From Alligator mississippiensis (lineage: Eukaryota > Chordata > Crocodylia > Alligatoridae): a stretch of DNA of 64,000 nt. The translations under genes and the position numbers were made by a program. The DNA lies in assembly GCF_030867095.1 (NCBI RefSeq), contig NC_081824.1, positions 252,589,956-252,653,955 on the forward strand. The letters run 5' to 3'. This document shows, one piece after another, positions 41,519 to 45,350 of the stretch. The first letter of the stretch is position 1; each line of letters begins with the position of its first letter. The notes beneath the pieces were generated by a model. That model did not search any database, had not been told where the DNA came from, and was given only the letters and a program-made list of their open reading frames with translations.

Positions 41519-41551
<33 letters not shown>

Positions 41552-43358
41552 AGATTCCTTATTCTGAGACTTCTTTTAAAGTTTTTATCTTGTATCTCAG
41601 GAGCAGTATGATGAGTAATTTTATCCCTTACCCAAATGTCATATTTGACACTCAGGTCACTAAACATGACAGGTCCCTTATGCATTGTCTCTGAAAAGCA
41701 GAACCAAAAATATAATGCATTCACCATTTTATTGACAACCACACCTAAACAAAGCCACCAAGTCTCTGCCAGGGAAGCCAGGAGTTACAGTTTATCAGCC
41801 ACTTGCAGGCAGCTGTTAACAAATATTATCTATTCACAAGGCCCTATCAGCATGGAAAAGTTCATGGTATTGCAAGACAGGGCGTGAATTTACAGAGCAC
41901 TTTTTTTTCTATACTTCCTAGGCGAACATGCCTATTGTACAATAAGTATGATATATATTATTCCCTTTTGAAAGGCAGGTATAATAGGATTCTTAGTGTA
42001 CTGTAAAGGTATATTCCATCTCATTTCACTTCACAGCGACTCTGCTGCATAGAGAACTTCTAAAAGAAGCCACGCCACATCTTTGAAATGTTGAAAGTAC
42101 TGACACCAAGCAGGGAGAAATGACAGCACCATACTGAGCATTTTCTGTTCTAGTGCAATTAAGGAATGTCAAAAACACACTGAATTTCTCCTCCTTTTTT
42201 CTTCCGAATTTCCTCCCCACAACTGTGGGCAGATAAACAAAATGTAAAGCCCCCACTCTGATTTGAATAACCACCACTCTAATCATTTATCCACTGTATG
42301 GTAACAACATGGCCTGTGACATTTCTATGCGCCTTTCAAGGTACCTCTTCTGGCAGCCAAAGCCCAAAAACTTACAATCCTGTGCAGAGACTGAAAAAGC
42401 CTTAGCCCCTTCTCAAAAGCAACATCCAGAGGACCCCACTGCCTCTCTGGGACTTCTGACCCAATGTGCTTGGGTCACACCTCACATGAAGCACTGCCAG
42501 CGGGGCAGCCCCACCCTGGCATTCTGGGCATCCAGCCAGCTTCTTTCCCACTTCATACTCCATCACACCAAAGCGAAACCAGCCTGGACGGACGTCCAAA
42601 CAGCTCCTTTTCTTGAGCGGGTTCCCCAGTTGGCTCTCCCTTTCAGCATCCACTCTGGGCGACTGGGTGACCCAGGCCTATTGCCAGCACCCTACCTAGA
42701 CTCCTGGGGGCCTTTTAGTATCGGCCCGCCCTTCGCCAAAGGGAATGATAATACCATTTTGGGCCCAGTTCGCCTATGCCTGTGTCTGACATGCCAAGGC
42801 GACCAAAAAACCGACAAGCCTCCCTTAAAAAGGGAAGAGTGTAGTGGCAGAGCAGCTAGAAACCTGAGGCACAGGGAGGGGAGCGGGGGTCACAGGTTAA
42901 AAAAGGGGCTGCAGAAGCGGGCAGGGAGCAGAGCCACCCAGACGCTGTGGCAAGGGACAAGGAGCAAGGCACACCCGCCCAGCAGCACTCTGGGAAGGGA
43001 GCAGGGCACACCCGCCCAGGCACACGGTGCCTGCAGAGGAAGCTCTACCCGGTTCTCCCGTCCGAGCCTCCCTCGTGCAGCCTGGCCGGGGCGGGTCTTG
43101 TGGCTGCGGCGGGCAGCGCCCGGCGGGACACGTTCCGCCGCCTGCCGCGGGGCAGAGCCGGGCTCGCAGCGCGCGCTGCCCTGCCGCTCCCTGCCAAGAA
43201 CCCATGTCCGGCCACACCGCGCTCCCGCCCAGGCCCTGCCGCTGGACAGCCCCTCGGTCCCCAACGGCTGGCGCGGAGCCGGGGAAGGGGAAGGGGGCGC
43301 AGGCCTTACCCGCCGGGGCGCACAGCGCCAGCACCAGCACCATCAGCATCAGCCCCAT
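157..43358 (-). CDS. CD58: CD58-like (LFA-3) cell-adhesion receptor, complete six-exon coding region
   Basis: Spliced gene; exons at 43358-43310, 15927-15607, 10834-10589, 8940-8836, 1184-1104 and 194-157. All borders are GT-AG and all five introns are phase 1, giving 840 nt (279 residues plus stop). Predicted protein: signal peptide 1 to about 20; Ig V-like domain about 22-123 with W48 and the stretch L76-D-S-L-S-G-S-L-T-I85 but no B/F-strand cysteine pair; C2-like domain 125-205 with four cysteines (133, 144, 185, 203) and possible N-glycosylation at N132 and N195; transmembrane helix about 217-237; tail 238-279. In the CD2/SLAM family such a protein is a surface ligand; CD58 binds CD2 on T and NK cells. 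'WKK..NKVAE' and 'SGSLTI' in domain 1 and 'QKIYC' in domain 2 resemble mammalian CD58 as I know it. CD48 or another SLAM-like paralogue is the alternative. The exon model was made by eye and not checked against transcripts. Confidence 0.82.
283..560 (-). repeat. Dispersed repeat, copy A (SINE-like)
   Basis: About 200 bp of this stretch returns at 2394-2590 with only scattered differences. On the minus strand it includes 'GAGGATTGAGCATTGGACT', which resembles the D-arm/A-box part of a tRNA, so a tRNA-derived SINE is possible. It lies in intron 5 of the CD58-like gene. Confidence 0.5.
562..1103. other. Intron 5 remainder, nothing recognised
   Basis: Unique-looking sequence between the SINE-like repeat and exon 5. 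Open frames here show no family resemblance. Confidence 0.5.
1104..1184 (-). CDS. CD58: CD58-like exon 5: cytoplasmic tail
   Basis: 81 nt, phase 1 to phase 1, residues 241-268. The acceptor is GCATTTGTTTAG; the donor is CAGG|GTAAG. It encodes a hydrophilic, glutamate- and glutamine-rich segment with one tyrosine ([13 protein letters not shown]). No T-x-Y-x-x-V/I switch motif of the SLAM receptors is present, which favours a ligand-type member such as CD58. Confidence 0.7.
1486..1760. mobile_element. hAT-like element end
   Basis: Begins CACGGGTGGGCAAACTATGG followed by 'cccacaagctgcatccagcc', the pattern of Charlie-type hAT termini. The other end and target duplication were not found. Confidence 0.35.
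1761..2215. repeat. TG-rich tract followed by CA/C-rich tract
   Basis: From about 1766 to 1975 the plus strand is an imperfect run of TGTG and CAGG units; from 1978 to 2215 it is CA- and C-rich. The two halves are roughly complementary, so strong strand asymmetry reverses at about 1976. Confidence 0.75.
2394..2590 (-). repeat. Dispersed repeat, copy B (SINE-like)
   Basis: Same orientation and same order as the copy at 283-560, with a short deletion near CCTGCCA and point changes. Lies in intron 4. Confidence 0.5.
2809..3205. mobile_element. hAT-related foldback fragment
   Basis: Starts CTAGGGACCTACCAAATTCA, nearly the terminus of the complete hAT at 6375. The segment 'gggaagccctgcagtct' near 2850 returns inverted near 3140-3160, so the element is a foldback derivative. 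The right terminus is not clear. Confidence 0.45.
3240..3327. repeat. Inverted repeat, 40-bp arms, 8-base loop
   Basis: Arms 3240-3279 and 3288-3327 are complementary with a few mismatches; the centre is TTAATAAG. Possibly a small MITE or foldback remnant. Confidence 0.8.
3334..4645. other. Intron 4 stretch, nothing recognised
   Basis: AT-rich sequence without a recognisable gene, terminal repeat or low-complexity tract. Confidence 0.5.
4646..5385 (-). mobile_element. CR1 LINE, 5'-truncated 3' end
   Basis: The CR1 tail on this strand ends at 4646 (plus strand TCATAGAATCATAG...GGTTGGAAGAGACC). The 3' part of the reverse-transcriptase ORF is traceable in two frames: the '[10 protein letters not shown]' block around 5175-5205 and the C-terminal '[17 protein letters not shown]' region around 4760-4830. 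Stops and shifts make it an old dead copy. Confidence 0.88.
5580..5825 (+). repeat. SINE-like repeat
   Basis: Shares a diverged body ('tggac...tccaa..gcaggacttgatgctggcca') with an opposite-orientation copy at 14500-14720. The left part may be a tRNA-like head. Family not recognised. Confidence 0.4.
5826..6366. other. Intron 4 stretch, nothing recognised
   Basis: No family resemblance seen in any frame. Confidence 0.4.
6800..7350 (+). pseudogene. Decayed hAT transposase fragment
   Basis: Two overlapping frames joined by a shift near 7170. Frame one (6865-7182) has '[20 protein letters not shown]', matching the hAT block normally written V-D-E-S/T-T. Frame two continues with '[11 protein letters not shown]...SNNAMYM', matching the S-D-N-A block, then an 'H-I' region. 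Both positions where hAT catalytic aspartates are expected carry asparagine (AAT, AAC). The frame is cut off by the CR1 insertion. It is a dead remnant. Confidence 0.7.
7368..8515 (-). mobile_element. CR1 LINE fragment nested in the hAT element
   Basis: On the minus strand the reverse-transcriptase region is readable: '[20 protein letters not shown]' and '[10 protein letters not shown]' (8250-8340), the '[11 protein letters not shown]' block near 7850 and the tail near 7376 (plus strand GGGAAGGGACCTCGGAAGATC). It is truncated at its 5' side and carries frameshifts. Confidence 0.88.
8836..8940 (-). CDS. CD58: CD58-like exon 4: stalk end and transmembrane helix
   Basis: 105 nt, phase 1 to phase 1, residues 206-241. 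The exon was too short for a simple ORF search and was found by scanning for a phase-1 exon between the Ig exons and the 3' end. It encodes a short basic stretch (PRGRNG), an about 21-residue hydrophobic helix starting [16 protein letters not shown], then QKK as stop-transfer. The acceptor is TTTTGTTTTAAAG; the donor is AAAAG|GTATG. The protein is therefore membrane-spanning, not GPI-anchored, in this splice form. Confidence 0.82.
8941..9890. other. Intron 3, nothing recognised
   Basis: An A-rich tract (8947-8975 on the plus strand) is the polypyrimidine tract of the exon 4 acceptor. The rest shows no gene or repeat I recognise. Confidence 0.5.
9891..10204. mobile_element. MITE with internal foldback
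   Basis: Ends resemble each other inverted (ACAGACATTAA left; ACAGACATGGG on the complement right). Inside, 10015-10067 and 10072-10123 form a long hairpin ('ATAGATCAGGAGCTTCAGCA' against its near complement). The family is uncertain. Confidence 0.5.
10276..10558. mobile_element. Possible MITE overlapping intron 3 edge
   Basis: The left end TTAGGTTATATCTATACCAC faintly matches the inverted right end near 10530-10558, and resembles the ends at 15021. Ends only; low certainty. Confidence 0.25.
10589..10834 (-). CDS. CD58: CD58-like exon 3: membrane-proximal Ig C2-like domain
   Basis: 246 nt, phase 1 to phase 1, residues 124-206. The acceptor is CTCTTCCCTCCTAG|GT; the donor is GAAG|GTAAGTG. 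Cysteines 133, 144, 185 and 203 can form the two disulfides typical of domain 2 in the CD2 family. Possible N-glycosylation sites are N132 (NCT) and N195 (NGS). W156 sits in the expected core position. Confidence 0.9.
10835..11555. other. Intron 2 stretch, nothing recognised
   Basis: Contains a C-run at 11395-11406 but no gene or known repeat. Confidence 0.4.
11560..12241. mobile_element. MITE-like element
   Basis: Left end GGCTAAGTGCAGACAGTCAA and the complement of the right end (TTAGACAAGGGACAGACACG) are similar and share the 'CAGACA' block with the MITE at 12709 and with 51880-51926. Confidence 0.4.
12338..12608. mobile_element. hAT-type MITE with perfect 8-bp target duplication
   Basis: ATTTAGTA at 12330-12337 and again at 12609-12616. 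Termini are CAGTGATTTTCAA and its near complement GGTTGAGAACCACTG. A related copy is at 44909-45210. Confidence 0.88.
12709..12960. mobile_element. MITE with about 20-bp terminal inverted repeats
   Basis: Starts TGAGGTTAGGTACAGACATG and ends with the near complement (...ATGTCTGTACCTAGCCTCA). No coding capacity. PIF/Harbinger-like by general form, not proven. Confidence 0.75.
12961..14480. other. Intron 2 stretch, nothing recognised apart from a G-run
   Basis: Holds an 18-G run at 13702-13719. No exon-like segment with Ig features was found. Confidence 0.4.
13702..13719 (+). repeat. G18 homopolymer
   Basis: Eighteen consecutive G after a TGTG stretch. Confidence 0.95.
14500..14720 (-). repeat. 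SINE-like repeat
   Basis: On the minus strand the left part ('GAGGTGTGAGTTCAAGCCC') resembles a tRNA B-box region; the body matches the copy at 5580-5825 in opposite orientation. Confidence 0.45.
15021..15284. mobile_element. MITE with about 27-bp terminal inverted repeats
   Basis: TTAGGCCTAATTCTACATGG at the left pairs with the complement of the right end (TTATGGTATGTCTACATGG, then CACAA in both). No coding capacity. Confidence 0.65.
15607..15927 (-). CDS. CD58: CD58-like exon 2: N-terminal Ig V-like domain
   Basis: 321 nt, phase 1 to phase 1, residues 17-124. The acceptor follows a T-rich tract (TTTCCATAG|GA); the donor is ACAG|GTAAGT. The domain has W48 in the C strand, '[10 protein letters not shown]' in the D-E strands and 'DAGTYEVE' in the F strand. 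The two canonical intradomain cysteines are absent, as known for domain 1 of CD2, CD48 and CD58; C116 near the G strand is extra. This domain carries the CD2-binding face in mammalian CD58. Confidence 0.9.
15928..16740. other. Start of intron 1, nothing recognised
   Basis: An A-run at 15942-15953 is the exon 2 polypyrimidine tract on the complement. The remainder looks unique. Confidence 0.4.
16742..16850 (-). mobile_element. Penelope-like element 3' end fragment
   Basis: On the minus strand it reads 'GAATGAGTTAGTTTCTAAGG' and then 'TTTAGACTATAACGGCTAT', a diverged form of the tail sequence found after PLE endonuclease domains in amniotes. A related piece lies at 45292-45350. Confidence 0.5.
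16860..19140. other. Intron 1 stretch, nothing recognised
   Basis: No recognisable coding domain; a few CT-rich and AT-rich tracts only. Confidence 0.4.
19360..19442 (-). repeat. tRNA-derived SINE head
   Basis: On the minus strand 'TATCTCAGTGGTAGAGCA' is a good tRNA A-box region, followed by a weak B-box ('GGGTCTATCC') near 19380. The acceptor stem and CCA end do not close, so it is not a tRNA gene. Confidence 0.6.
19559..19850 (+). repeat. Direct repeat, copy 1
   Basis: Matches 19996-20255 in the same direction through 'ggttaata...ccaaggagc..tggacac...cccagtgaaact...ggggctac..atgggatgcctg'. Diverged, with small gaps. Confidence 0.7.
19996..20255 (+). repeat. Direct repeat, copy 2
   Basis: Second copy of the unit at 19559-19850, about 440 bp downstream. 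Either a local duplication or two copies of an unrecognised repeat. Confidence 0.7.
20256..21289. other. Intron 1 stretch, nothing recognised
   Basis: No gene or repeat recognised. Confidence 0.4.
21290..21513. repeat. Long inverted repeat, about 99-bp arms, 26-base loop
   Basis: Arms 21290-21388 and 21415-21513 match at about 94% by eye ('AGCTGTAGCTCATAAGGA' pairs with 'TCCCTATGAGCTACAGCT' at the inner ends). On transcription through intron 1 either strand would form a long hairpin. Confidence 0.92.
21514..22106. other. Intron 1 stretch, nothing recognised
   Basis: Pyrimidine-rich and AT-rich sequence left of the Gypsy LTR. Confidence 0.4.
22107..22261 (+). repeat. 5' LTR of the Gypsy element
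   Basis: TGTGTGGATAC...AAAAACACA; matches 28112-28256 along most of its length, including AATAAACATGCTTTATTG/ATAAACAAGCCTTATC and CTATAAGCTTAACTCCTTGG. Starts TG and ends CA. Confidence 0.88.
23100..25790 (+). pseudogene. Gypsy pol remnant (protease, RT, RNase H, integrase)
   Basis: Protease: L-D-S-G-A at about 23174. Reverse transcriptase: '[16 protein letters not shown]' (about 23814), 'RLPFGLCSA' and the catalytic Y-T-D-D box (about 24011). RNase H to connection: '[17 protein letters not shown]' (about 24765). Integrase: H-H-C-C zinc finger about 25110-25230, first acidic residue in 'VDYYSHYP', second in 'IRTDNGPQ', third in 'PNGLVENG' (about 25565). Several stops separate the blocks. Family known as chromovirus-free metazoan Gypsy (Mag/Sushi-type look), exact clade not decided. 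Confidence 0.88.
25817..27673 (+). mobile_element. CR1 LINE inserted in the Gypsy integrase region
   Basis: 5'-truncated CR1 with an intact RT reading frame and a typical 3' end (GGGGGTCGGACTTAATGATC...CTTCCGACCCTACC, ending in AACTATGAAACTATG direct repeats). It splits the Gypsy pol frame, so it is younger than that element. Confidence 0.93.
25833..27584 (+). CDS. CR1 reverse transcriptase (ORF2 3' part), uninterrupted
   Basis: 583 codons with no stop. Non-LTR reverse transcriptase blocks in order: 'NDFFASIF' (about residue 50), '[13 protein letters not shown]', '[14 protein letters not shown]', 'NHRPVSLTS', '[14 protein letters not shown]', '[20 protein letters not shown]', the catalytic F-V-D-D box (about residue 316), then '[13 protein letters not shown]' and the C-terminal 'NQLPSEVV' region. 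The endonuclease domain that CR1 ORF2 has upstream is missing through 5' truncation, so the product could not mobilise itself. Compared with the other CR1 copies here, which are full of shifts, this one looks young. Confidence 0.92.
   Translation: MELGLATWIKDNKKFFFKYIGGKKKVPGNVGPLQDMLGNLVVAPDDKANLFNDFFASIFLRRDQISPSARTPSGAGGGAPRPRVSEDLVRELLEGLDVFKSAGPDNLHPRVLRELAEVIAGPLARLYEHLWYSGVVPQDWKRANVIPIFKKGRKEDPGNHRPVSLTSILGKLFKRIILAPVHEGPAEEIMLRGDQHGFIRGRSCQTNLVAFCDQVTKSLDAGAAVDVVFLDFRKAFDTVSHPILIKKHGDCGVNTYTVKWVTNWLEGRTQRVVVDGSFSTWRDVGSGVPQGSVLGPALFNIFISDLDKGGKSTLFKFVDDTKMWGEVGTLEGKNRLQLDLNRLQGWADENRMGFNTDKCKVLHLGRKNQQQTYRLGNSLLVSAEAEKDRGVIIDAKMNMGRQRGDAVRKANHTLSCIHSCISSRSKEVILPLCAALVRPQLEYCIQFWAPHFRRDVDSMDWVQRTATRMIRGQQGRPYEERLQDLNLFSLHKRRLRGDLVAIYKLIRGDQQALGVSLFPQALPGVTRNNGHKLAEGRFRLDIRRRYFTVRAARTWNQLPSEVVLAPTLGVFKRRLGKHVAGVV
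27680..28060 (+). pseudogene. Gypsy pol C-terminus, continued after the CR1
   Basis: Charged segment ending '[17 protein letters not shown]' at 28058, followed by the purine tract and 3' LTR. The R-R-S-x-R ending is common at the C-terminus of Gypsy Pol proteins. Confidence 0.6.
28112..28256 (+). repeat. 3' LTR of the Gypsy element
   Basis: Second LTR copy; differs from the 5' LTR by point changes and small gaps, indicating an old insertion. The last few bases (AACAACACA) are uncertain. Confidence 0.85.
28586..28792. mobile_element. hAT-type MITE, copy 1
   Basis: Starts CAGGGGTGGCTAACCTGTGA. Matches the reverse complement of 62349-62527 over most of its length ('AGCAGAGCA.CAGATCA.GCAG'). 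Possible imperfect 8-bp duplication ATCTAAAG (28578) / CTCTAGAG (28793), 6 of 8. Confidence 0.7.
28945..29020 (+). repeat. tRNA-like SINE head
   Basis: 'TGGTACAGTGGGTAGGGT' resembles an A box and 'TTTCAATCCCCC' a B box at tRNA-like spacing; stems do not close. Confidence 0.35.
29021..29751. other. Intron 1 stretch with short low-complexity tracts
   Basis: A G-run at 29215-29225 and a short ATGC-alternating tract near 29255-29268. No gene or known repeat. Confidence 0.4.
29752..30082. mobile_element. MITE with internal foldback
   Basis: Ends GGGCGTTTATAGACAAG and, on the complement, CTCCTATAGACATGCAACG are similar. Inside, 29833-29872 and 29922-29963 are near-perfect complements ('GTATCAGTGTCCCCATGCTG'). 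Confidence 0.6.
30083..31973. other. Intron 1 stretch, nothing recognised
   Basis: An A-run at 30360-30369 and C/T-rich sequence from 30630 to 31070. No coding domain recognised. Confidence 0.4.
31982..32848. mobile_element. hAT non-autonomous element
   Basis: Termini TAGGCTTGGCAGAATT and, on the complement, TAGGGTTGGCACGATTG. Flanks TTTGTATC (31974-31981) and CTTATATC (32849-32856) match at 6 of 8 positions, an aged hAT duplication. AT-rich subterminal parts surround a GC- and TG-rich core without a real gene. Confidence 0.75.
33084..33561. mobile_element. MITE with about 22-bp terminal inverted repeats
   Basis: TAGGCCGCATCCCCACGAG at the left matches the complement of the right end (TAGGATAGTGTCCCCATGAG). 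Internal frames on both strands are non-coding by appearance. Confidence 0.65.
33562..34230. other. Intron 1 stretch, nothing recognised
   Basis: No recognisable feature. Confidence 0.4.
34231..34412 (+). repeat. Minisatellite, about 61-bp unit, three copies
   Basis: Each unit begins GGGCCAGG or GGGCTAGG, continues 'cagacaga..gagcc' and ends 'gagcagggcagagaca'. Copies differ by point changes. Confidence 0.8.
34413..36050. other. Intron 1 stretch, nothing recognised
   Basis: An A14 run at about 34912-34925; otherwise unassigned. Confidence 0.4.
36059..38755. mobile_element. hAT foldback element with perfect 8-bp target duplication, holding a CR1
   Basis: TGAATGCT at 36051-36058 and again at 38756-38763. 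Termini AGGGGTGCGCCAATAAAG and, on the complement, TAGAGGCGCACCGATACAT, followed by the 'GGCCGATA' type subterminal sequence known from widespread hAT MITEs. The GC-rich interior is itself an inverted repeat (about 36165-36500 against 36540-36900, for example 'CCTGGATTTGTGCAC' at 36376 and its complement at 36680). The CR1 at 37061-38697 sits in the right half. Confidence 0.92.
37061..38697 (-). mobile_element. CR1 LINE nested in the hAT element
   Basis: 3' end at 37061 (plus strand GATTCATAGATGTTAGGGTC). The RT frame is readable in three pieces on the minus strand: 38704-38165 ('[12 protein letters not shown]', '[15 protein letters not shown]', 'HGFVAGRSC'), 38163-37948 ('[20 protein letters not shown]') and 37947-37135 ('FVDDTKLWG', '[13 protein letters not shown]', 'NGLPREVV'). 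Frame changes near 38165 and 37948 disable it. It is 5' truncated. Confidence 0.93.
38764..39533. other. Intron 1 stretch, nothing recognised
   Basis: No recognisable gene or repeat. Confidence 0.4.
39538..39584 (+). repeat. Inverted partner of 44457-44503
   Basis: 'AAAGCAGAGTCTGAGATATC' and the following 'CTATTTACAAACCTGAATCAA' return as reverse complement at 44457-44503 with two or three differences. Confidence 0.8.
39828..40545 (+). mobile_element. CR1 LINE 3' end, split by a small DNA element
   Basis: Typical CR1 3' region starting 'GGGAAGTGATTCTGC' (39835), with 'CATCTGGAGTACTTTGTCC', 'CACAATAAGGTTGGTCGAGC' and the tail near 40500-40545 ('GATTTCCTATGATTCTAGG'). Old, many changes. Confidence 0.85.
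40108..40303. mobile_element. Small hAT-like MITE inside the CR1
   Basis: The CR1 reading breaks off at 'CAGTGATAGACC' and resumes at 'AGACTATTCTGTATGGCC'. The insert ends are CAGCAGTCAACAAGG and, on the complement, TATAGGGGTCAGCAACATA, as in hAT termini. Confidence 0.55.
40546..41519. other. Intron 1 stretch, nothing recognised
   Basis: No recognisable gene or repeat. Confidence 0.4.
41520..41549 (+). repeat. C30 homopolymer
   Basis: Thirty consecutive C (G on the complement), exceptionally long for a homopolymer of this base. Confidence 0.95.
41550..42999. other. Intron 1, 5' part, leading into the CpG island
   Basis: AT-rich to about 42300, then rising GC. A long plus-strand open frame starts at 42309 but looks fortuitous (see rejected). 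Confidence 0.4.
43310..43358 (-). CDS. CD58: CD58-like exon 1: start codon and signal peptide
   Basis: ATG lies at 43358 in a good initiation context (G at -3, G at +4). The exon encodes [16 protein letters not shown] plus the first base of a glycine codon, a hydrophobic signal sequence. It ends G|GTAAGG (phase 1). Joined to exon 2 the leader reads ...CAPAGFAQC, with likely cleavage near residues 19-21. The exon lies in the CpG-rich island, as expected for a first exon. Confidence 0.8.
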
Positions 43359-43385
43359 GCCGCCGTGCCGCAGCCTCTCAGCTCC

Positions 43386-43396
43386 AAAAGCGAAAG
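43386..43396. promoter_or_regulatory. Possible IRF/ISRE-like site
   Basis: AAAAGCGAAAG resembles the GAAANNGAAA core bound by interferon regulatory factors. It lies 28 bp upstream of the CD58-like start codon, probably close to the transcription start. A short motif like this can occur by chance. Confidence 0.2.
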
Positions 43397-43770
43397 GGTA
43401 TTTGGAAGCGCCGTTCCAGCCCCAGCCCCAGCCCCAGCCAGGAGGAAGAGGAAGAGGAAGAGAGCCCGGCTCCGCCTCCTCCCCGGTTAATGCCGACGTT
43501 TTTTCCAGGAGCCCCAGCCACGCCGGCCCCAGGGGTCCGCAAAGGGGGTGCCCCCGGCGCCGGGCACCTGTCCGCCCCCCCCTGGCGTCCTCCTGCCCCA
43601 AAAAGACAAGAAACTAGAAGTGCTGCTCTGAGGGCAAAGGTTATCCGGATGGAGGGAGCTGCACTGGGCTGAAGTCATGCCAGTCTGCGGGGCTGGAAAG
43701 CGGGAGCTTGGCTGCCAAGGGCAGCTTGAGGCAAGGTGGGGTGGCAGAGCAAGGGGTTTGGTATTTTTGT

Positions 43771-43890
43771 GTGTGTAAAAAAGATATAGAGATATATCTA
43801 TAGCTAGATATCAAGATAGATAGTGATGTATATAGACATCTATCGAGATAGACAGAGATATATATAGACATATATCTAGATCAATGGATT
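43771..43890 (+). repeat. ATAG/ATATCT-rich low-complexity tract
   Basis: Imperfect GATA and ATATCT repeats just upstream (for the minus-strand gene) of the CpG island, ending in T-rich sequence to about 43920. Confidence 0.8.
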
Positions 43891-43920
43891 ATATATATTT
43901 TTTTATTTTATTTTTTTTTA

Positions 43921-44390
43921 CTCCCCATAATTGAAAATATATCTATATAAACCAAATCTCTTATTCCAGAGGCCAGATCTGTTGGCCTACGCGCAATCCA
44001 TAGCAATTTAATGATGAAGGGCCATTCAGAAAACAACTCCCTGGAGATTGGAGGTTGCCTAGGTATGAGTTACAGTGTATCTAATAATGTTCCCCAGGTT
44101 GTTAAAGTGCCATGAAGGTCTCCAGGGAACTGAAAATGTATGCTCAAGGGACTCTGGTCTGGTGCTCTAGGTTGGGGGTAGTGTGGGGGTTGGTAGCTCA
44201 CCTGTGTCAAAAATGTCAGTTACAGTCTACAAGAGAAGAAACCAGATAAAAAACAATGGTCTGAAAGCTTTTGAAGCTGGAACAGGCAAAGATGCATAAA
44301 CCATAAAGTGAAGGTGATGATGATTATGACACAAGGTTATAAAAAATACAAAAATCAAATTAATCTTCCACAGCGAAACACAGGTTCAAC

Positions 44391-44395
<5 letters not shown>
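43921..44395. other. Intergenic stretch, nothing recognised
   Basis: No recognisable gene or repeat. Confidence 0.4.

Positions 44396-44456
<61 letters not shown>
44396..44456 (+). repeat. (TG)n microsatellite, about 30 units
   Basis: Perfect TG repeat of about 61 bases, directly beside the inverted segment at 44457. Confidence 0.97.
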
Positions 44457-44459
<3 letters not shown>

Positions 44460-44503
44460 GCTTGATTCAGATTTGTAAATAGGATATCCCAGACTCTGCT
44501 TTT
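44457..44503 (-). repeat. Inverted partner of 39538-39584
   Basis: Reverse complement of the segment 4.9 kb to the left; the pair brackets exon 1 and the CpG island. Could be the end of an unrecognised dispersed repeat. Confidence 0.8.
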
Positions 44504-44908
44504 ACATATACATACACACGCACCTTCTAGTCGCTTTTCATTACCTCAACCCACCAAAGGAAACCAATGGCACCCCAGCACACTCATCTTCAAGGCATCG
44601 TCTCCCTCCACCCCCCCCCCCACCCCCTATCTCTTAGTCCAGTCCCTGAATACTGGATTTAAAACAGAACAAGGGATAGCTCTGCAGGGGAGGAACAGCA
44701 AGGCCTCTAAAAAGGAAAGAGGGGCATTAGCACCTGTGGAACAAGAAGGGTTCAGTAGGGTGATGCTGAGCCATGAAGCCAAGTGACTCCCTCAGCTCTG
44801 CCTAACTAGAGACAGGTAGTTTTAAATGCTGGGTGAAGCAGGAGTCAAAGGGGGGTGTAAGTGTGCCAATGCTCACCCCTGTGGATTCGCCCCAACTCTT
44901 GCCTAGAC

Positions 44909-45210
44909 CAGTCATTCTTAACCAGGGAGCCACAACACCCAGGGCTCCCTTGAGTCCCTTTTGAGGGTGCCTTAGCACCATTAGGTGGACAAACATGATT
45001 CATGGGTTAAACCCAGAGATTTTAAACCATAACCCATGTTTTAAAACCATGCTGATCTGTTATGGTGTTCCTGAGCTCTCCGCAGCAGAAGAATGGCTCT
45101 GTTATTTGTCTGTAGGCAAAAACAAACAAACCCCAAAGAGTGAAAACAAAGAGCTGGTGTTTTCTGAGAGGAGGCTCAAGTCTATCATCTAAAAAGGATG
45201 AGAACCACTG
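44909..45210. mobile_element. hAT-type MITE, related to 12338-12608
   Basis: Termini CAGTCATTCTTAACCAGG and AAAAAGGATGAGAACCACTG. Flanks GCCTAGAC and GCCTGAAG match at 5 of 8. Interior resembles the 12338 copy ('CCTTTTGAGGGTGCC', 'GATCTGTTATGGTGTTC'). Confidence 0.75.
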
Positions 45211-45291
45211 GCCTGAAGGATGCATTTCCTAATGGCCTGGATGGTGGAGCACCACTCTGAAGCCCCTGGGAAATGTCATTGATGAACAGAG

Positions 45292-45350
45292 AGAGGTAGT
45301 TAGCCCTGTTAGTCCAAAGTCAGGTAGAATAGAGGGCAACTCTACCCTGC
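45292..45350 (+). mobile_element. Penelope-like element 3' end fragment
   Basis: 'GGTAGTTAGCCCTGTTAGTC' then 'CAAAGTCAGGTAGAATAGAG'; matches the fragment at 16742-16850 on the plus strand. Confidence 0.4.

Larger units (their letters stand above)
43000..43640. promoter_or_regulatory. CpG-rich island over CD58-like exon 1, probable promoter
   Basis: The GC content and number of CG dinucleotides rise sharply here compared with the AT-rich flanks. Exon 1 (minus) lies inside. No TATA box is seen in front of the start codon on the minus strand, as usual for CpG-island promoters. A repeated 'CAGCCC' run lies at about 43419-43440 and a partly duplicated GGCACACCCGCCCAG unit at about 42967-43020. 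Confidence 0.6.

Noticed and set aside
42309..43490. 393-codon open frame on the plus strand over the CpG island
   Set aside because: The GC-rich half would be open by base composition alone; the translation is R/P/A/G-rich without any domain and lies antisense to exon 1. It would need transcript evidence.
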